Shown here piece after piece: positions 20,252 through 28,397 of a stretch of DNA of 49,333 nucleotides. Source of the DNA: an uncultured bacterium (lineage in GTDB: Bacteria > Bacillota > Clostridia > Lachnospirales > Lachnospiraceae). Each line of letters opens with the position of its first letter. The first letter of the stretch is position 1. The position numbers and the translations under genes were made by a program. The notes beneath the pieces were generated by a model that was not told the origin of the DNA, searched no databases, and saw only the letters and a list, made by a program, of their open reading frames with translations. The stretch is from contig CANRWP010000022.1 of NCBI GenBank assembly GCA_947643595.1, positions 1-49,333 of the forward strand, written 5' to 3'.

Positions 20252-20788
20252 ATGAACACAACATCGACGGAAAAACTGCAGAAAAAATATATGCGTGCCG
20301 CCCTCGGGCAGGCAAAAAAGGCACTTCTTTTGGGAGAAGTGCCGATCGGCTGCGTCATCGTATATAAGGATAAGATCATCGCCAGAGGATACAACCGCAG
20401 AAACACGGACAAAAACACCCTCTCCCACGCCGAGCTGATCGCCATAAAGCGGGCCAGCAAAAAGCTCGGAGACTGGCGTCTGGAAGAGTGCACGCTCTAT
20501 GTGACTTTAGAACCCTGCCAGATGTGTTCCGGCGCCATTGTGCAGGCGCGGATTCCTCACGTAGTCATCGGCTGCATGAACCCGAAAGCGGGCTGCGCCG
20601 GCTCCATTCTGAATCTGCTCGAGATGCCTGAGTTCAACCATCAGGTTGAGATCACAAGGGGCGTTCTGGAGGAGGAATGCAGCGCTGCCCTGAAACAATT
20701 TTTTAAGGACCTTAGAATCCGCAATAAGCTGGAAAAGAAAAGTTCTACTCCCGCCGAAATACCCACTCCCGCTGAATCTGATAGCTGA
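20252..20788 (+). CDS. tadA: tRNA adenosine(34) deaminase TadA
   Basis: A 178-residue zinc enzyme converting A34 of tRNA-Arg(ACG) to inosine. The catalytic HAE is at 59-61 and EPCQMC at 87-92. GEVPIGCVIVYKDKIIARGYN at the N-terminus and GCAGSILNLLEMPEFNHQVE after the zinc site are TadA-specific. About 20 extra residues at the C-terminus (SSTPAEIPTPAESDS) are Ser/Pro-rich; they overlap the convergent glycosyltransferase gene by 44 bases. Confidence 0.94.
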   Translation: MNTTSTEKLQKKYMRAALGQAKKALLLGEVPIGCVIVYKDKIIARGYNRRNTDKNTLSHAELIAIKRASKKLGDWRLEECTLYVTLEPCQMCSGAIVQARIPHVVIGCMNPKAGCAGSILNLLEMPEFNHQVEITRGVLEEECSAALKQFFKDLRIRNKLEKKSSTPAEIPTPAESDS

Positions 20789-21812
20789 GTAAAAATAAGA
20801 GCCCATCCACAAGCGCCTTGAATAACGTCTTGCCCAGGCTTCCCGCCGGGAACAGAAATGCCAGCAGCGACACAAAACCAGCGGAAGCCGCAAACTGCAA
20901 CACACACAGCATATAATATTTCAGGATCGAATTTCTGCCGCCACCGCGAAACACTTTCCGGCGGTTCATATTATAGTTGAACAGGGAGGAGCAGATCCTC
21001 GCGACTGCCGTCGCGATCACGATATTCCAACCCTCTTCAGGCATCGCATATGTCAGCAGTCTGATACCCAGATAAAACAGCACCAGGTCGATCAACGAAG
21101 ACGCGACGGAACTGGCGGCAAAGGCAAAAATTGTCCGGTAAATGCGCAGGGAATCTCTCAGAGGATTAAAATGGGAAGATTCATTTTCCTCCAGATAAAT
21201 CGTGCGGATCGGTACCTCCTCAAACGGAATGCGCCGCGCCTTCATCTCTAACAGCATATTCGTCTCATACTCGTATCTGCTGCCCTCTATCTCCATCATC
21301 ACTTCCAGATACCTGGCGGGAATCGCGCGAAGCCCTGTCTGCGTATCCGTTATTCTAATGCCGCAGGCAAACCGGAAAACTCCCTTTGTCATTACGTTTC
21401 CAAATCGGCTTCGCAAGGGTACTTCCCTCTTTGAGAAATCTCTCGCCCCCAGAATAACACGGTCCGGTTTCTCCCATAATTTTTTACAACATGCCAGAAT
21501 ATCCTTCACATGATGCTGGTTATCCCCGTCCACCGTGACAACACTGCAGTCAGGGCGTTCTCTCAGACAATACGCAAAAGCGGTCTTCAGAGCGCAGCCT
21601 TTTCCTCTGTTTTCCGGATGGGTCAACACCGTCACTCCCGGAAAGAGCGCCGCCCGCTCAAACAGCGGCGCGTAGGTCACACCGCCCCCGTCATCCACGA
21701 GGATGATGTCCTGAAATCCGCTCTCCACTAGCCCTCTCACCACCTCCAGCAGTTTTTCGTCCGGCTGATAGGAGGGTACGATCACTGAAATTTTATCCGT
21801 AAATTGCGCCAT
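20745..21812 (-). CDS. GT2 glycosyltransferase fused to a GtrA-like membrane domain
   Basis: A 355-residue protein. Residues 1-220 form a family 2 glycosyltransferase: ISVIVPSYQPDEKLLEVV, ILVDDGGG, NRGKGCALKTAF, and the metal-binding DGDNQHH in place of DxD. DTQTGLRAIPARYLEVM is typical of polyprenyl-phosphate mannosyl/glucosyltransferases. Residues 230-355 carry four membrane helices of the GtrA family ending in YQIQREWVF, which in other systems flip lipid-linked sugars. The fusion suggests synthesis and handling of a polyprenyl-phosphate sugar. Start at 21812 after AGAGGA. It is divergent from a large membrane protein that could use such a donor. Confidence 0.88.
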   Translation of the reverse strand: MAQFTDKISVIVPSYQPDEKLLEVVRGLVESGFQDIILVDDGGGVTYAPLFERAALFPGVTVLTHPENRGKGCALKTAFAYCLRERPDCSVVTVDGDNQHHVKDILACCKKLWEKPDRVILGARDFSKREVPLRSRFGNVMTKGVFRFACGIRITDTQTGLRAIPARYLEVMMEIEGSRYEYETNMLLEMKARRIPFEEVPIRTIYLEENESSHFNPLRDSLRIYRTIFAFAASSVASSLIDLVLFYLGIRLLTYAMPEEGWNIVIATAVARICSSLFNYNMNRRKVFRGGGRNSILKYYMLCVLQFAASAGFVSLLAFLFPAGSLGKTLFKALVDGLLFLLSYQIQREWVFRRE

Positions 21813-21834
21813 GCAAAGTCCTCTTTTAAAAAAT

Positions 21835-21863
21835 TTGATATATCGACAGAATTATTCTATAAT
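21835..21863 (+). promoter_or_regulatory. Promoter of the 521-residue membrane protein gene
   Basis: TTGATA (21835-21840), 17-base spacer, TATAAT (21858-21863), about 65 bases before the ATG at 21930. Confidence 0.65.
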
Positions 21864-21929
21864 AAAATGGTAATAATTACAAATTATAATTTATAAGAAA
21901 GGTTCTCGCCGCGGCGTTTCAAATGTTTT

Positions 21930-23495
21930 ATGACAAATTTTAAAAAAATTCATTTTTCAGGAATCCTCTTTACCGCTTTCTTTTTTTCCATCTTTATTAT
22001 GCTGCTCGGTATGGATCGTTATTCCTCAAAGCTTCTATTCGTGTTCTCCTTTTTTATTTTTCTGGCTGTCGGCATCCTGCTTGATATTGCCATTAGACAT
22101 CTTTCGTCAAAAGCCCGGCAAATTCTTTCGGGGGAGCATCTCGGCAACAGGATATATGCCATCTTTTCGGACCGGAAGCTGAAATTGCTGCTGTGGGGGC
22201 TTATCACCCTGTTTTTTATCCCTGCCTATCTGGCACTGTTTCCCGGTACCTTCGGCTATGACGCCCCCGTTCAGGCGGCACAGTATTTCGGGGAGATGGA
22301 ACTCACCAGCGCCAATCCGCTGCTTCACACTTACCTCCTCGGCCTGTTTCTTTCCCTCGGCGAAACCCTGCTGAAAAGCGCCTCCCTCGGTGTGGCTCTC
22401 TTCTGTCTGATCCAGGGGCTTTTAGTGACTCATGTGCTGGCAAGATCCTTTTTATTTTTAAAGAAAATCCACACTCCCTTCACAGTGATTCTGATCGGTC
22501 TCTTATGGATCTTATGCAATCCCACGCTCCATGTCCTCACGTTCAATGTGACAAAAGACATCCTGCTCGGCGTATGCCTTCTGCATTTTTTATTGAATTT
22601 ACTGGATATATTGTGCGGCTTAGGACCATCGAAAGCGGATTATTTCCGTTTGATTCTCTCCGGCGTCATCATGTGCCTTATGAGAAACGCCGCCATCTAT
22701 CTGGTGGCGGCGCTCATCGTCCTTATGCTTTTCGCCCTGCGAAAATACAAAAAAATAATACTCTCTCTGAGTATGGTTTTCGTCGTCTCCTGGCTGTTAT
22801 CCGTATTTTTTTCATATGGTCTGAAAATTCCCGCCGGAAACGCCCGCGAAAATATGAGTATCCCTATCCAACAGCTCGCCGCGGTCAGCCACGCATATTA
22901 CTACGGTCCCGAGCCGCCCAACATCACGCAGGAGCAGCTGAACACGATCCATGAGCTCATTCCCGCGGAAGCCATGGAAGTCTTTCTGTATGACACCGTG
23001 GATCTCGTGAAAGCGGTTTTTGACACGGAAGTTTTTTCCGAAGATCCGGGAAAGTACATTTCCCTCTATCTCACTGTCGGCAGGCAGAATCCGTCCGTTT
23101 ATGTCCGCGCGTTCCGGGACATGGTCGTTCCCTATTTTGACATGGCAAAGAGTACACGAAGGCTTCTGTCCCTCTCGGAAACTTTTCCGGAGATCTCCCA
23201 TCTGCGCATTTCCAGATATGATCTTTTTCCGTCTTACTACTCATTTCTGGAAGATCAAATCGAAACGGAGCACTACTGTCTCGTCCTGCAGCCCGGAATC
23301 TCCATCTGGCTGATGGTCCTGGGCATCGCGGTCTCCATAGAGCGGAAGAACCGAAAAATACTGTTATGCATCCTGCCCATCGCCCTCTACTTTATCGGAC
23401 TGCTGTTGGGCCCCATGGCTCTCCTTCGCTATTTATTTCCGATGATGCTGGCAACGCCGCTGTTATTGGGGATTCTTTTCTGGAAAAACGCCTGA
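21930..23495 (+). CDS. Large multi-pass membrane protein, glycosyltransferase-like (DUF6020-like)
   Basis: A 521-residue protein with about 11 hydrophobic helices and one large soluble segment at residues 300-430. The loop after the third helix has FPGTFGYDAPVQAAQYFGEM, where an aspartate follows the membrane segment as in GT-C type enzymes that use polyprenyl-phosphate sugars. It resembles the DUF6020 family of Lachnospiraceae. No close ribosome site is visible, and a six-codon out-of-frame ATG lies just upstream of the start. Its divergent neighbour is a GT2-GtrA protein, so a shared role in decorating a surface polymer is plausible but inferred. Confidence 0.7.
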   Translation: MTNFKKIHFSGILFTAFFFSIFIMLLGMDRYSSKLLFVFSFFIFLAVGILLDIAIRHLSSKARQILSGEHLGNRIYAIFSDRKLKLLLWGLITLFFIPAYLALFPGTFGYDAPVQAAQYFGEMELTSANPLLHTYLLGLFLSLGETLLKSASLGVALFCLIQGLLVTHVLARSFLFLKKIHTPFTVILIGLLWILCNPTLHVLTFNVTKDILLGVCLLHFLLNLLDILCGLGPSKADYFRLILSGVIMCLMRNAAIYLVAALIVLMLFALRKYKKIILSLSMVFVVSWLLSVFFSYGLKIPAGNARENMSIPIQQLAAVSHAYYYGPEPPNITQEQLNTIHELIPAEAMEVFLYDTVDLVKAVFDTEVFSEDPGKYISLYLTVGRQNPSVYVRAFRDMVVPYFDMAKSTRRLLSLSETFPEISHLRISRYDLFPSYYSFLEDQIETEHYCLVLQPGISIWLMVLGIAVSIERKNRKILLCILPIALYFIGLLLGPMALLRYLFPMMLATPLLLGILFWKNA

Positions 23496-23541
23496 TTTGG
23501 AAATTTCGATATTGTACCTACCGCCGCAAATTTTACGCCCC

Positions 23542-23570
23542 TTGACTTTTTTGCCAAAACCCCCTATACT
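23542..23570 (+). promoter_or_regulatory. Promoter of the SRP RNA gene
   Basis: TTGACT (23542-23547), 17-base spacer, TATACT (23565-23570). Transcription would start about eight bases later, at the first paired base of the RNA. Confidence 0.8.
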
Positions 23571-23577
23571 GAAAAAC

Positions 23578-23775
23578 ATAATTGCATCGGGCAGCCTGTT
23601 GCAGCTGCCCCCGGCAAGCAGCGATGAAGTTCGGGTCTTGCGCAATGGAAATCTGTGAACCGTGTCAGGTTGGGAACAAAGCAGCACTAAGCAGAACCTT
23701 CCATGTGACGTGAGGAAACCTGGCGGAGCCGGCTGCCGGGGTAACGTGCAGCGGGCTGCCGGGTGCAATTGTTTT
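23578..23775 (+). ncRNA. ffs: Signal recognition particle RNA, large bacterial type
   Basis: The conserved SRP core GTGTCAGGTTGGGAACAAAG followed by CAGCACTAAGCAG is at about 23659-23695; this is the asymmetric loop and tip that bind Ffh. The ends pair with each other: AATTGCATCGGGCAGCC at the 5' end against GGGCTGCCGGGTGCAATT at the 3' end. About 195 bases is larger than the 4.5S RNA of enterobacteria and fits the type with an Alu-like domain found in Firmicutes. A strong promoter stands just upstream. The closing helix followed by TTTTATCTTCTC may end transcription. Exact ends are estimates. Confidence 0.92.
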
Positions 23776-23781
23776 ATCTTC

Positions 23782-24798
23782 TCATCTTTCCGCCATAACA
23801 TGCCGGTACATCTTTTCCACATCCGCTTCCATGTGAACCGGCACTAACTTAATTTCCGGATTTTCTCTCTCAAAAACAACAAATATCTGGTGCGCAAACC
23901 CCTGTCCCATCCAGCTTAACCCTTCAAAATCCAAAACGACTTCCCTGAATTTGTCCAGCCTGTTGCATACTCTTTTGGCCTGCGACCTCGACACCGGGGA
24001 GGCGCTGAAAATATTTTTCAAGGGTATTGTCGTCTTTGTAAATCCGCCGTCATCATTTGTATAGAGATCAAAAATCTCCTGAGGTGTTTTCTCCGAAAAA
24101 TTTGACAGGGACATCACAACCTTCGTGCCGGATTTTCGCTCGCAGGAGAGATTTGCAACCCCACCGTCATCAAATTTATTGTTTGTGAATACTTTGCCAT
24201 CAGAAAATATATAGAAGCTGTCCATCATTTTCGAGCTGAAAAAAATACCTTCCCCCGAATGATTATCCGGATCTGTTGTCAGCTTTCCTTTCATCAGTTC
24301 GCAGATCGCTTCCTCCAGCGATGAAAACCTAAAATGCCCCTTTATCTTCTCAAAAATGCCTACGCCTTCATCTGTAATCTCAGCAGTTGTATTCAGGTAA
24401 TCTCTTATGACTGTCACATATACATTTTCAGAGAGAGAATGCTCCATCGCATTATTGATCATCTCACTGAAAGCATAGCTCCATATTTCCTGCAGATTTC
24501 CGCAAAGCTCTTTTACATATGGAAACATGCAATTATCATAAACCGCTATATCCGAATCCAGTTCGCCCTTTTCTCTCCTTAAATCAAAACTGTGTTCTTC
24601 TTTTATCAGCTCATACTGCCCTCTCTTTACTCTTCTGATGATACCCCTGTCTGTCAGTTCGTTGATATAAGTGTGAACCGTGTTCTGATTTATGGAAAAT
24701 GTCCCCGCTACAGCCCTTGAAATATTGTCGTTTTTCTCTTCTATTTTCTTCAATATGTAAAAAAGGATCGCTCTTTTCTGATCTTCCTTAAATCTCAT
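23782..24798 (-). CDS. Winged-helix, GHKL ATPase and STAS-like (DUF4325) domain regulator
   Basis: A protein of about 338 residues with three parts. Residues 1-65 are a winged helix (IEEKNDNISRAVAGTFSINQ, TVHTYINELTDRGIIRRV). Residues 95-245 are a histidine-kinase-type ATPase: N box EMINNAMEHS, G1 box DEGVGI, and G2-like HSGEGIFFSSK. Residues 255-325 are a STAS-like DUF4325 domain (SRSQAKRVCNRLDKFREVVLDFEG). Anti-sigma kinases and STAS antagonists are normally separate proteins; here both sit behind a DNA-binding domain. The start at 24798 is chosen because GGGGGG lies six bases upstream, whereas the ATG at 24804 abuts it. The upstream region holds a promoter and repeated operator-like motifs. 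Confidence 0.85.
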   Translation of the reverse strand: MRFKEDQKRAILFYILKKIEEKNDNISRAVAGTFSINQNTVHTYINELTDRGIIRRVKRGQYELIKEEHSFDLRREKGELDSDIAVYDNCMFPYVKELCGNLQEIWSYAFSEMINNAMEHSLSENVYVTVIRDYLNTTAEITDEGVGIFEKIKGHFRFSSLEEAICELMKGKLTTDPDNHSGEGIFFSSKMMDSFYIFSDGKVFTNNKFDDGGVANLSCERKSGTKVVMSLSNFSEKTPQEIFDLYTNDDGGFTKTTIPLKNIFSASPVSRSQAKRVCNRLDKFREVVLDFEGLSWMGQGFAHQIFVVFERENPEIKLVPVHMEADVEKMYRHVMAER

Positions 24799-24818
24799 TG
24801 TCATCCCCCCTTTCTGAT

Positions 24819-24847
24819 ATCTTATTTAATTATTCGCTTATTGTCAA
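24819..24847 (-). promoter_or_regulatory. Promoter of the winged-helix/ATPase/STAS gene
   Basis: TTGACA (24842-24847), 17-base spacer, TAAGAT (24819-24824) on the minus strand. A TTCGCTTA motif lies within the spacer. Confidence 0.72.
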
Positions 24848-24925
24848 ATATTATTCGTTTTAGCAAAAAAGAAATTCGTTTTAAATTAATTTAAAACGAT
24901 TATCTCACCGGAATCTCAAATAAAA
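24831..24925. promoter_or_regulatory. Cluster of TTCGTTTTA-type repeats with a 24-base perfect palindrome
   Basis: The motif ATTCGTTTTA occurs at 24853-24862 and 24874-24883, a variant (ATTCGCTTA) at 24832-24840, and inverted copies end near 24899 and 24921. The copies at 24876-24899 form a perfect 24-base palindrome (TCGTTTTAAATT and its complement). No T-run follows it, so it does not look like a terminator. It fits an operator set for autoregulation by the adjacent winged-helix protein; this is inference from position. Confidence 0.5.
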
Positions 24926-24939
24926 AACGAACTTTCCCC

Positions 24940-24972
24940 CAAAAATAAAAGGGAGCCGAAATAATCGGCTCC
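24940..24972 (-). terminator. Intrinsic terminator of the DUF6128-like gene
   Basis: On the minus strand GGAGCCGA and TCGGCTCC (within 24952-24972) form an eight-pair stem, with five bases between the arms, followed by CTTTTATTTTT. It begins five bases after the stop codon. Confidence 0.85.
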
Positions 24973-24976
24973 AATT

Positions 24977-26206
24977 TCATATCTCCACTCTCCTCAGGTA
25001 GTAACCAAAATCCCCGTTCTCGGCCGGTTCTCTCTTTCCGTCAAAGGCCTCAAAACCGAACATTACCGCGACCTTCTTCTCCCTCTCATGGAATGTGCCG
25101 GGCACTCCCAGATAGTAAACGACCTTCCTCTCTTTCTCCTTTCTCCCGAGAATCAGGTGCTTATAATTGTAGTAGCCATGCAGCAGAAAACTGTTATGTA
25201 CCAGTTCCTGATATTTCTCTGTGAAAATCACGAAGTCCTTCGGAGTGATCTTCAAATATTCCTCCTCCTCCCTGATCGGGTGTACCACAGGGTACGTCTC
25301 CCTCAGCTGCTTCCACTTATCGGGCTGCAGTTCCTGCTCCAGGATCTGCACCTCCGGTACTTCCGGTTCCTCCTCCTGGGCCCGGGCTTCCTCAGCCCCC
25401 TGAAGAATCTCCTCCTCCAGCGTACACTCCGCCTCTGATGCCTCTATCCTTTCCGCCTCGTCCTTTCTCACTTCCCTCTCCAGCATCTCCTGCATGGATT
25501 CTTCCTCTTCTTCCGGCAGCAGTTTTTCCACAGTGATCGTCTCTACCTCTATGCCCTCCTGCGTTTTCCAGACCGGAGCGTCCTCCAAAACATTCTCCTG
25601 CAGATCTTTTTCTTCCGTCTGCTCGTTCACTATTTTTTCCACGCGGGAATTTTCCGACACGGGTGTCACAATCAGATTCACTTCCACAGGAACCTCATCC
25701 GCCTTTGCGCCGCTGTCTCCATCCTGCAGCCGCTCCTGCGCCTGCGGCTGTCTCAGCTTATATCCAGCCCCCTCATTTTCCTGCTCCTGCCGCCGCGCCG
25801 GCATAAAGTTTGTCACAACCCAGCGGGATTCCAGGTATTGATACTCATGCAGTTCGATCTTAATGCCGCAGATTCCGTCGTACCTCAGCCCGGATCCCGC
25901 CATATTTTCCGCATTCAGCCGCACCGCACAGTGCCCCTGACCGTTGCGGATGTTCAGATTGCCCAGCAGATGTTTCTGCATATTGTTTCTCCGGTTTTCC
26001 GTATATAGATCGCCCTCTCGTCTCTCCGGTTTCTCCGACAGCAGATACACCTTCGCCTCCCCGCTTCCCATCAGCCTTGGGCCTTTCATATAGACGATCA
26101 TCTGGCAGAGGCTGTCCCTCACCTGAAATTTCACATACCCGGCATTCTGCAATTTGATGCCGCTCTCGTAATAGCTCAAATATCTGATTCTTTTATCATA
26201 ATACAA
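24977..26206 (-). CDS. DUF6128-like protein with long acidic linker
   Basis: A protein of about 409 residues. Residues 1-135 form a beta-rich N-terminal domain (YYDKRIRYLSYYESGIKLQN, MIVYMKGPRLMGSGEAKVYL). Residues 150-310 are an acidic, Glu/Gln-rich low-complexity linker. Residues 310-409 form a second conserved domain (KITPKDFVIFTEKYQELVHN, HGYYNYKHLILG, YYLGVPGTFHEREKKVAVMF). The plan matches a Lachnospiraceae family usually labelled DUF6128, of unknown role. The open frame reaches an ATG at 26257 without a ribosome site. The TTG at 26206 lies eight bases after AAAGGAGG and starts right at the conserved sequence, so I prefer it. Confidence 0.75.
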   Translation of the reverse strand: MYYDKRIRYLSYYESGIKLQNAGYVKFQVRDSLCQMIVYMKGPRLMGSGEAKVYLLSEKPERREGDLYTENRRNNMQKHLLGNLNIRNGQGHCAVRLNAENMAGSGLRYDGICGIKIELHEYQYLESRWVVTNFMPARRQEQENEGAGYKLRQPQAQERLQDGDSGAKADEVPVEVNLIVTPVSENSRVEKIVNEQTEEKDLQENVLEDAPVWKTQEGIEVETITVEKLLPEEEEESMQEMLEREVRKDEAERIEASEAECTLEEEILQGAEEARAQEEEPEVPEVQILEQELQPDKWKQLRETYPVVHPIREEEEYLKITPKDFVIFTEKYQELVHNSFLLHGYYNYKHLILGRKEKERKVVYYLGVPGTFHEREKKVAVMFGFEAFDGKREPAENGDFGYYLRRVEI

Positions 26207-26314
26207 CCCCGTTTCCTCCTTTAGACAGTCAATTTTAATATGCTTCCTATTGACCATCTTATGAGAAAACGGGGCCCGTTATGCCGACTTATTTAATGTT
26301 TACCGGTTTTCTTA

Positions 26315-27150
26315 TCACAGGACGATCTCCACGTCCTCATCCATTCCCTCCAACTCCCCCACCGCATTCATTTTCCTCAATATTTAAATAATCCAGATGT
26401 TCCGCCTGACTTCCAGAAATCCCACATCGCGTATGATATCGGATTCCAGATACAGCGATTCCAGACCGGGCATCACGGATATCGCGGAATAATCTCTGAC
26501 GCGCAGCTCATTCTCCGAGCTTCCGGAGTCTGAGTTGGCCGTATCCTCCAGCGATAATTCCTTTAAATTTTTCAGAACAATAAGCGGCTTTAAATTCTCA
26601 TCCGGCATGTTCTGAATATACAGTTTCTCCAGATTGACAAAGCGCGATATCCCTTCCATGGATTGGATATCCGCCAGCCTCAGCTCAATGATCTTCCCCG
26701 CGTCCGGCAGCATGGAGATAATATCGTCTATCTCCATCCCTCTGACGCTGAGGCTCCTCAGCTCTGTCATCCCGCTCAGGTCCATATCATCGGGCAGAGC
26801 CGTCCCCAGTTTCAGGCATACAAGACCGGTAAAATTCTCTGCACCCGAAACGTCCCATCCCATCCCCGAAAATACAGCCTTCCTTATCTCCGCCGAATCA
26901 CTGTAGGGATCATCAAAGCTATACCACACATAATCCTCATCGGGCGCTCTTTACTGCCGGAAGCATTCGAGTGTGTCCCGGATGCTTCCCAGGTATATTT
27001 ATTGTGAGCGGTATGCCGCCGCGCCTCTCCATCCTCCACCAGAAACTGATTGCCGCAATACTGACATGTCGCCAGCCCTGACTGAACATCTTTCCATTCC
27101 AGTTTCCCGCCACAGGCAGGGCAACTGATCTGAACCAGTTTTACCATCAA
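26315..27150 (-). pseudogene. Zinc-ribbon and leucine-rich-repeat protein, frameshifted
   Basis: The upstream piece (from ATG 27150) is a zinc ribbon, CPACGGKLEW...CQYCGNQF. It is followed by a linker ending in SKERP, where the frame is lost at a CCC run near 26942-26944. The next frame resumes with DEDYVWYSFDDPYSDSAEIR and about 170 residues of leucine-rich repeats (LKNLKELSLED, LESLYLESD). Near 26410 the frame is lost again: another frame gives EHLDYLNIEEN. A third break near 26375 would give NAVGELEGMDEDVEIVL and a stop at 26315. Two or three single-base shifts indicate a decaying gene. The ATG overlaps the cdaR stop by four bases. Confidence 0.65.
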
Positions 27151-28232
27151 TGTTTCTCTTCCAGATAATTCATATAGTTTACTACCATCAGGGCAATCTT
27201 CAATGTGAGAGCATCATCAAATACCCTGATGTCCAGCCCCGTCGCCCTCTGCAGCTTCTCTATCCTGTAGACCAATGTATTTCTGTGGATAAAAAGCTGC
27301 CTGGAAGTCTCCGAGACATTCAGATTATTTTCAAAAAACTTCTCAACAGTTACCAATGTCTCCTCGTCTATCTCATCCGGCATGCGATCGCCGAAGATCT
27401 CATGGATGTACATCCGGCAGAGATTTACCGGAAGCTGATAGATCAGCCTTCCGATCCCCAGAAGCCGATAGGAGATGATCTGCTTCTCCTGATAAAAGAT
27501 CTTCCCGACATCAGAAGCCATCTTAGCCTCTTTATAGGATTTCGACACATCCTTCAGTTCATGTACCATCGTTCCGAAAGCCACACGGACATTGATCATG
27601 GCTTCCGCATTGATCATATCCATGATCGTCCTCGCGATCCGCTCCAGCTCTTCCTCTCCCGCTTCCTTCTCCACAGCTTTAATCAAAATTACGCTGTCTT
27701 CCTCCACGGTCACCACATAGTCGCCATTCTGCGTGGAAAACATCCCCTTCATCAGCTCGCTGACCGAAAGCTCATCCTGATTGCCCGATTCCACGATATA
27801 GACCACCCTGTCCTCCTGATCCGCAATATGCAGGCGCTTTGCCCTGTTATAAATATCTACGAGAAGCAGATTGTCCAGTATCAGATTCTGGAAAAAATTA
27901 TTTCTGTCAAACCGCTCCTTGTAAGCGATCATCAGATTCTGGAGCTGGCACACGGCAACTTTTCCTATCATATAAGCGTCATCGCCAAGCCCTCTTGCAT
28001 CCAGAATGTAATTCGCCTCCTCCTCATCCAACACCTTTAAAAGATGATGGGCGCCGATCACCTGGGAATCTGCAGGCGAAGCCACAAAATTTATTACCAG
28101 TTCTCTTTCCTCTTCCGCCGTCTCAAAAGTCGATGCCACGCAGGCGCCGTTCAGATCGAATACGGCAAAATCAATCTTCGTAATAGTCTTTAATTCTTCA
28201 ATACTGTTCTGAATAATCTGGTTTGATATCAT
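27147..28232 (-). CDS. CdaR/PucR-family transcriptional regulator
   Basis: A 361-residue regulator of the sugar-diacid/PucR type. The N-terminal part (1-130) is a sensor of the diacid-recognition kind (TITKIDFAVFDLNGACVAST). A GGDEF-like middle region contains VRVAFGTMVHELKDVSKSYK. The C-terminal helix-turn-helix is NLNVSETSRQLFIHRNTLVY, followed by RIEKLQRATGLDIR. The ligand cannot be read. It lies downstream of an MsmX/UgpC-type ATPase on the same strand, a pairing seen in other Lachnospiraceae, so it may control carbohydrate import. Start at 28232. Confidence 0.88.
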   Translation of the reverse strand: MISNQIIQNSIEELKTITKIDFAVFDLNGACVASTFETAEEERELVINFVASPADSQVIGAHHLLKVLDEEEANYILDARGLGDDAYMIGKVAVCQLQNLMIAYKERFDRNNFFQNLILDNLLLVDIYNRAKRLHIADQEDRVVYIVESGNQDELSVSELMKGMFSTQNGDYVVTVEEDSVILIKAVEKEAGEEELERIARTIMDMINAEAMINVRVAFGTMVHELKDVSKSYKEAKMASDVGKIFYQEKQIISYRLLGIGRLIYQLPVNLCRMYIHEIFGDRMPDEIDEETLVTVEKFFENNLNVSETSRQLFIHRNTLVYRIEKLQRATGLDIRVFDDALTLKIALMVVNYMNYLEEKH

Positions 28233-28345
28233 GCGCTTCCCTTTCTTTTTGTGTGTAGTTTATAGTGGTCAAATATGGCAAAAAGAGGGATGCGGACTCG
28301 CATCCCCCTTAAACACATCAGTCCTGACTCGCAAACGCTTCGCTC

Positions 28346-28364
28346 GCGCCTGCACTGCAGGCGC
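28346..28364. repeat. GC-rich palindrome between msmX and cdaR
   Basis: GCGCCTGCA and TGCAGGCGC are perfect inverted arms around a single base. A second, weaker stem (CGCTGCTTTTCAAGCGGCG on the minus strand, about 28376-28394) lies just after the msmX stop. Together they could attenuate or end transcription before cdaR; T-runs are poor. Confidence 0.45.
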
Positions 28365-28397
28365 TGTGCTCTGTAGCGCCGCTTGAAAAGCAGCGGC

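Noticed and set aside
24876..24899. 24-base palindrome as an intrinsic terminator
   Set aside because: It is AT-rich with no T-run and lies upstream of a promoter; the real terminator of the neighbouring gene is at 24940-24972.
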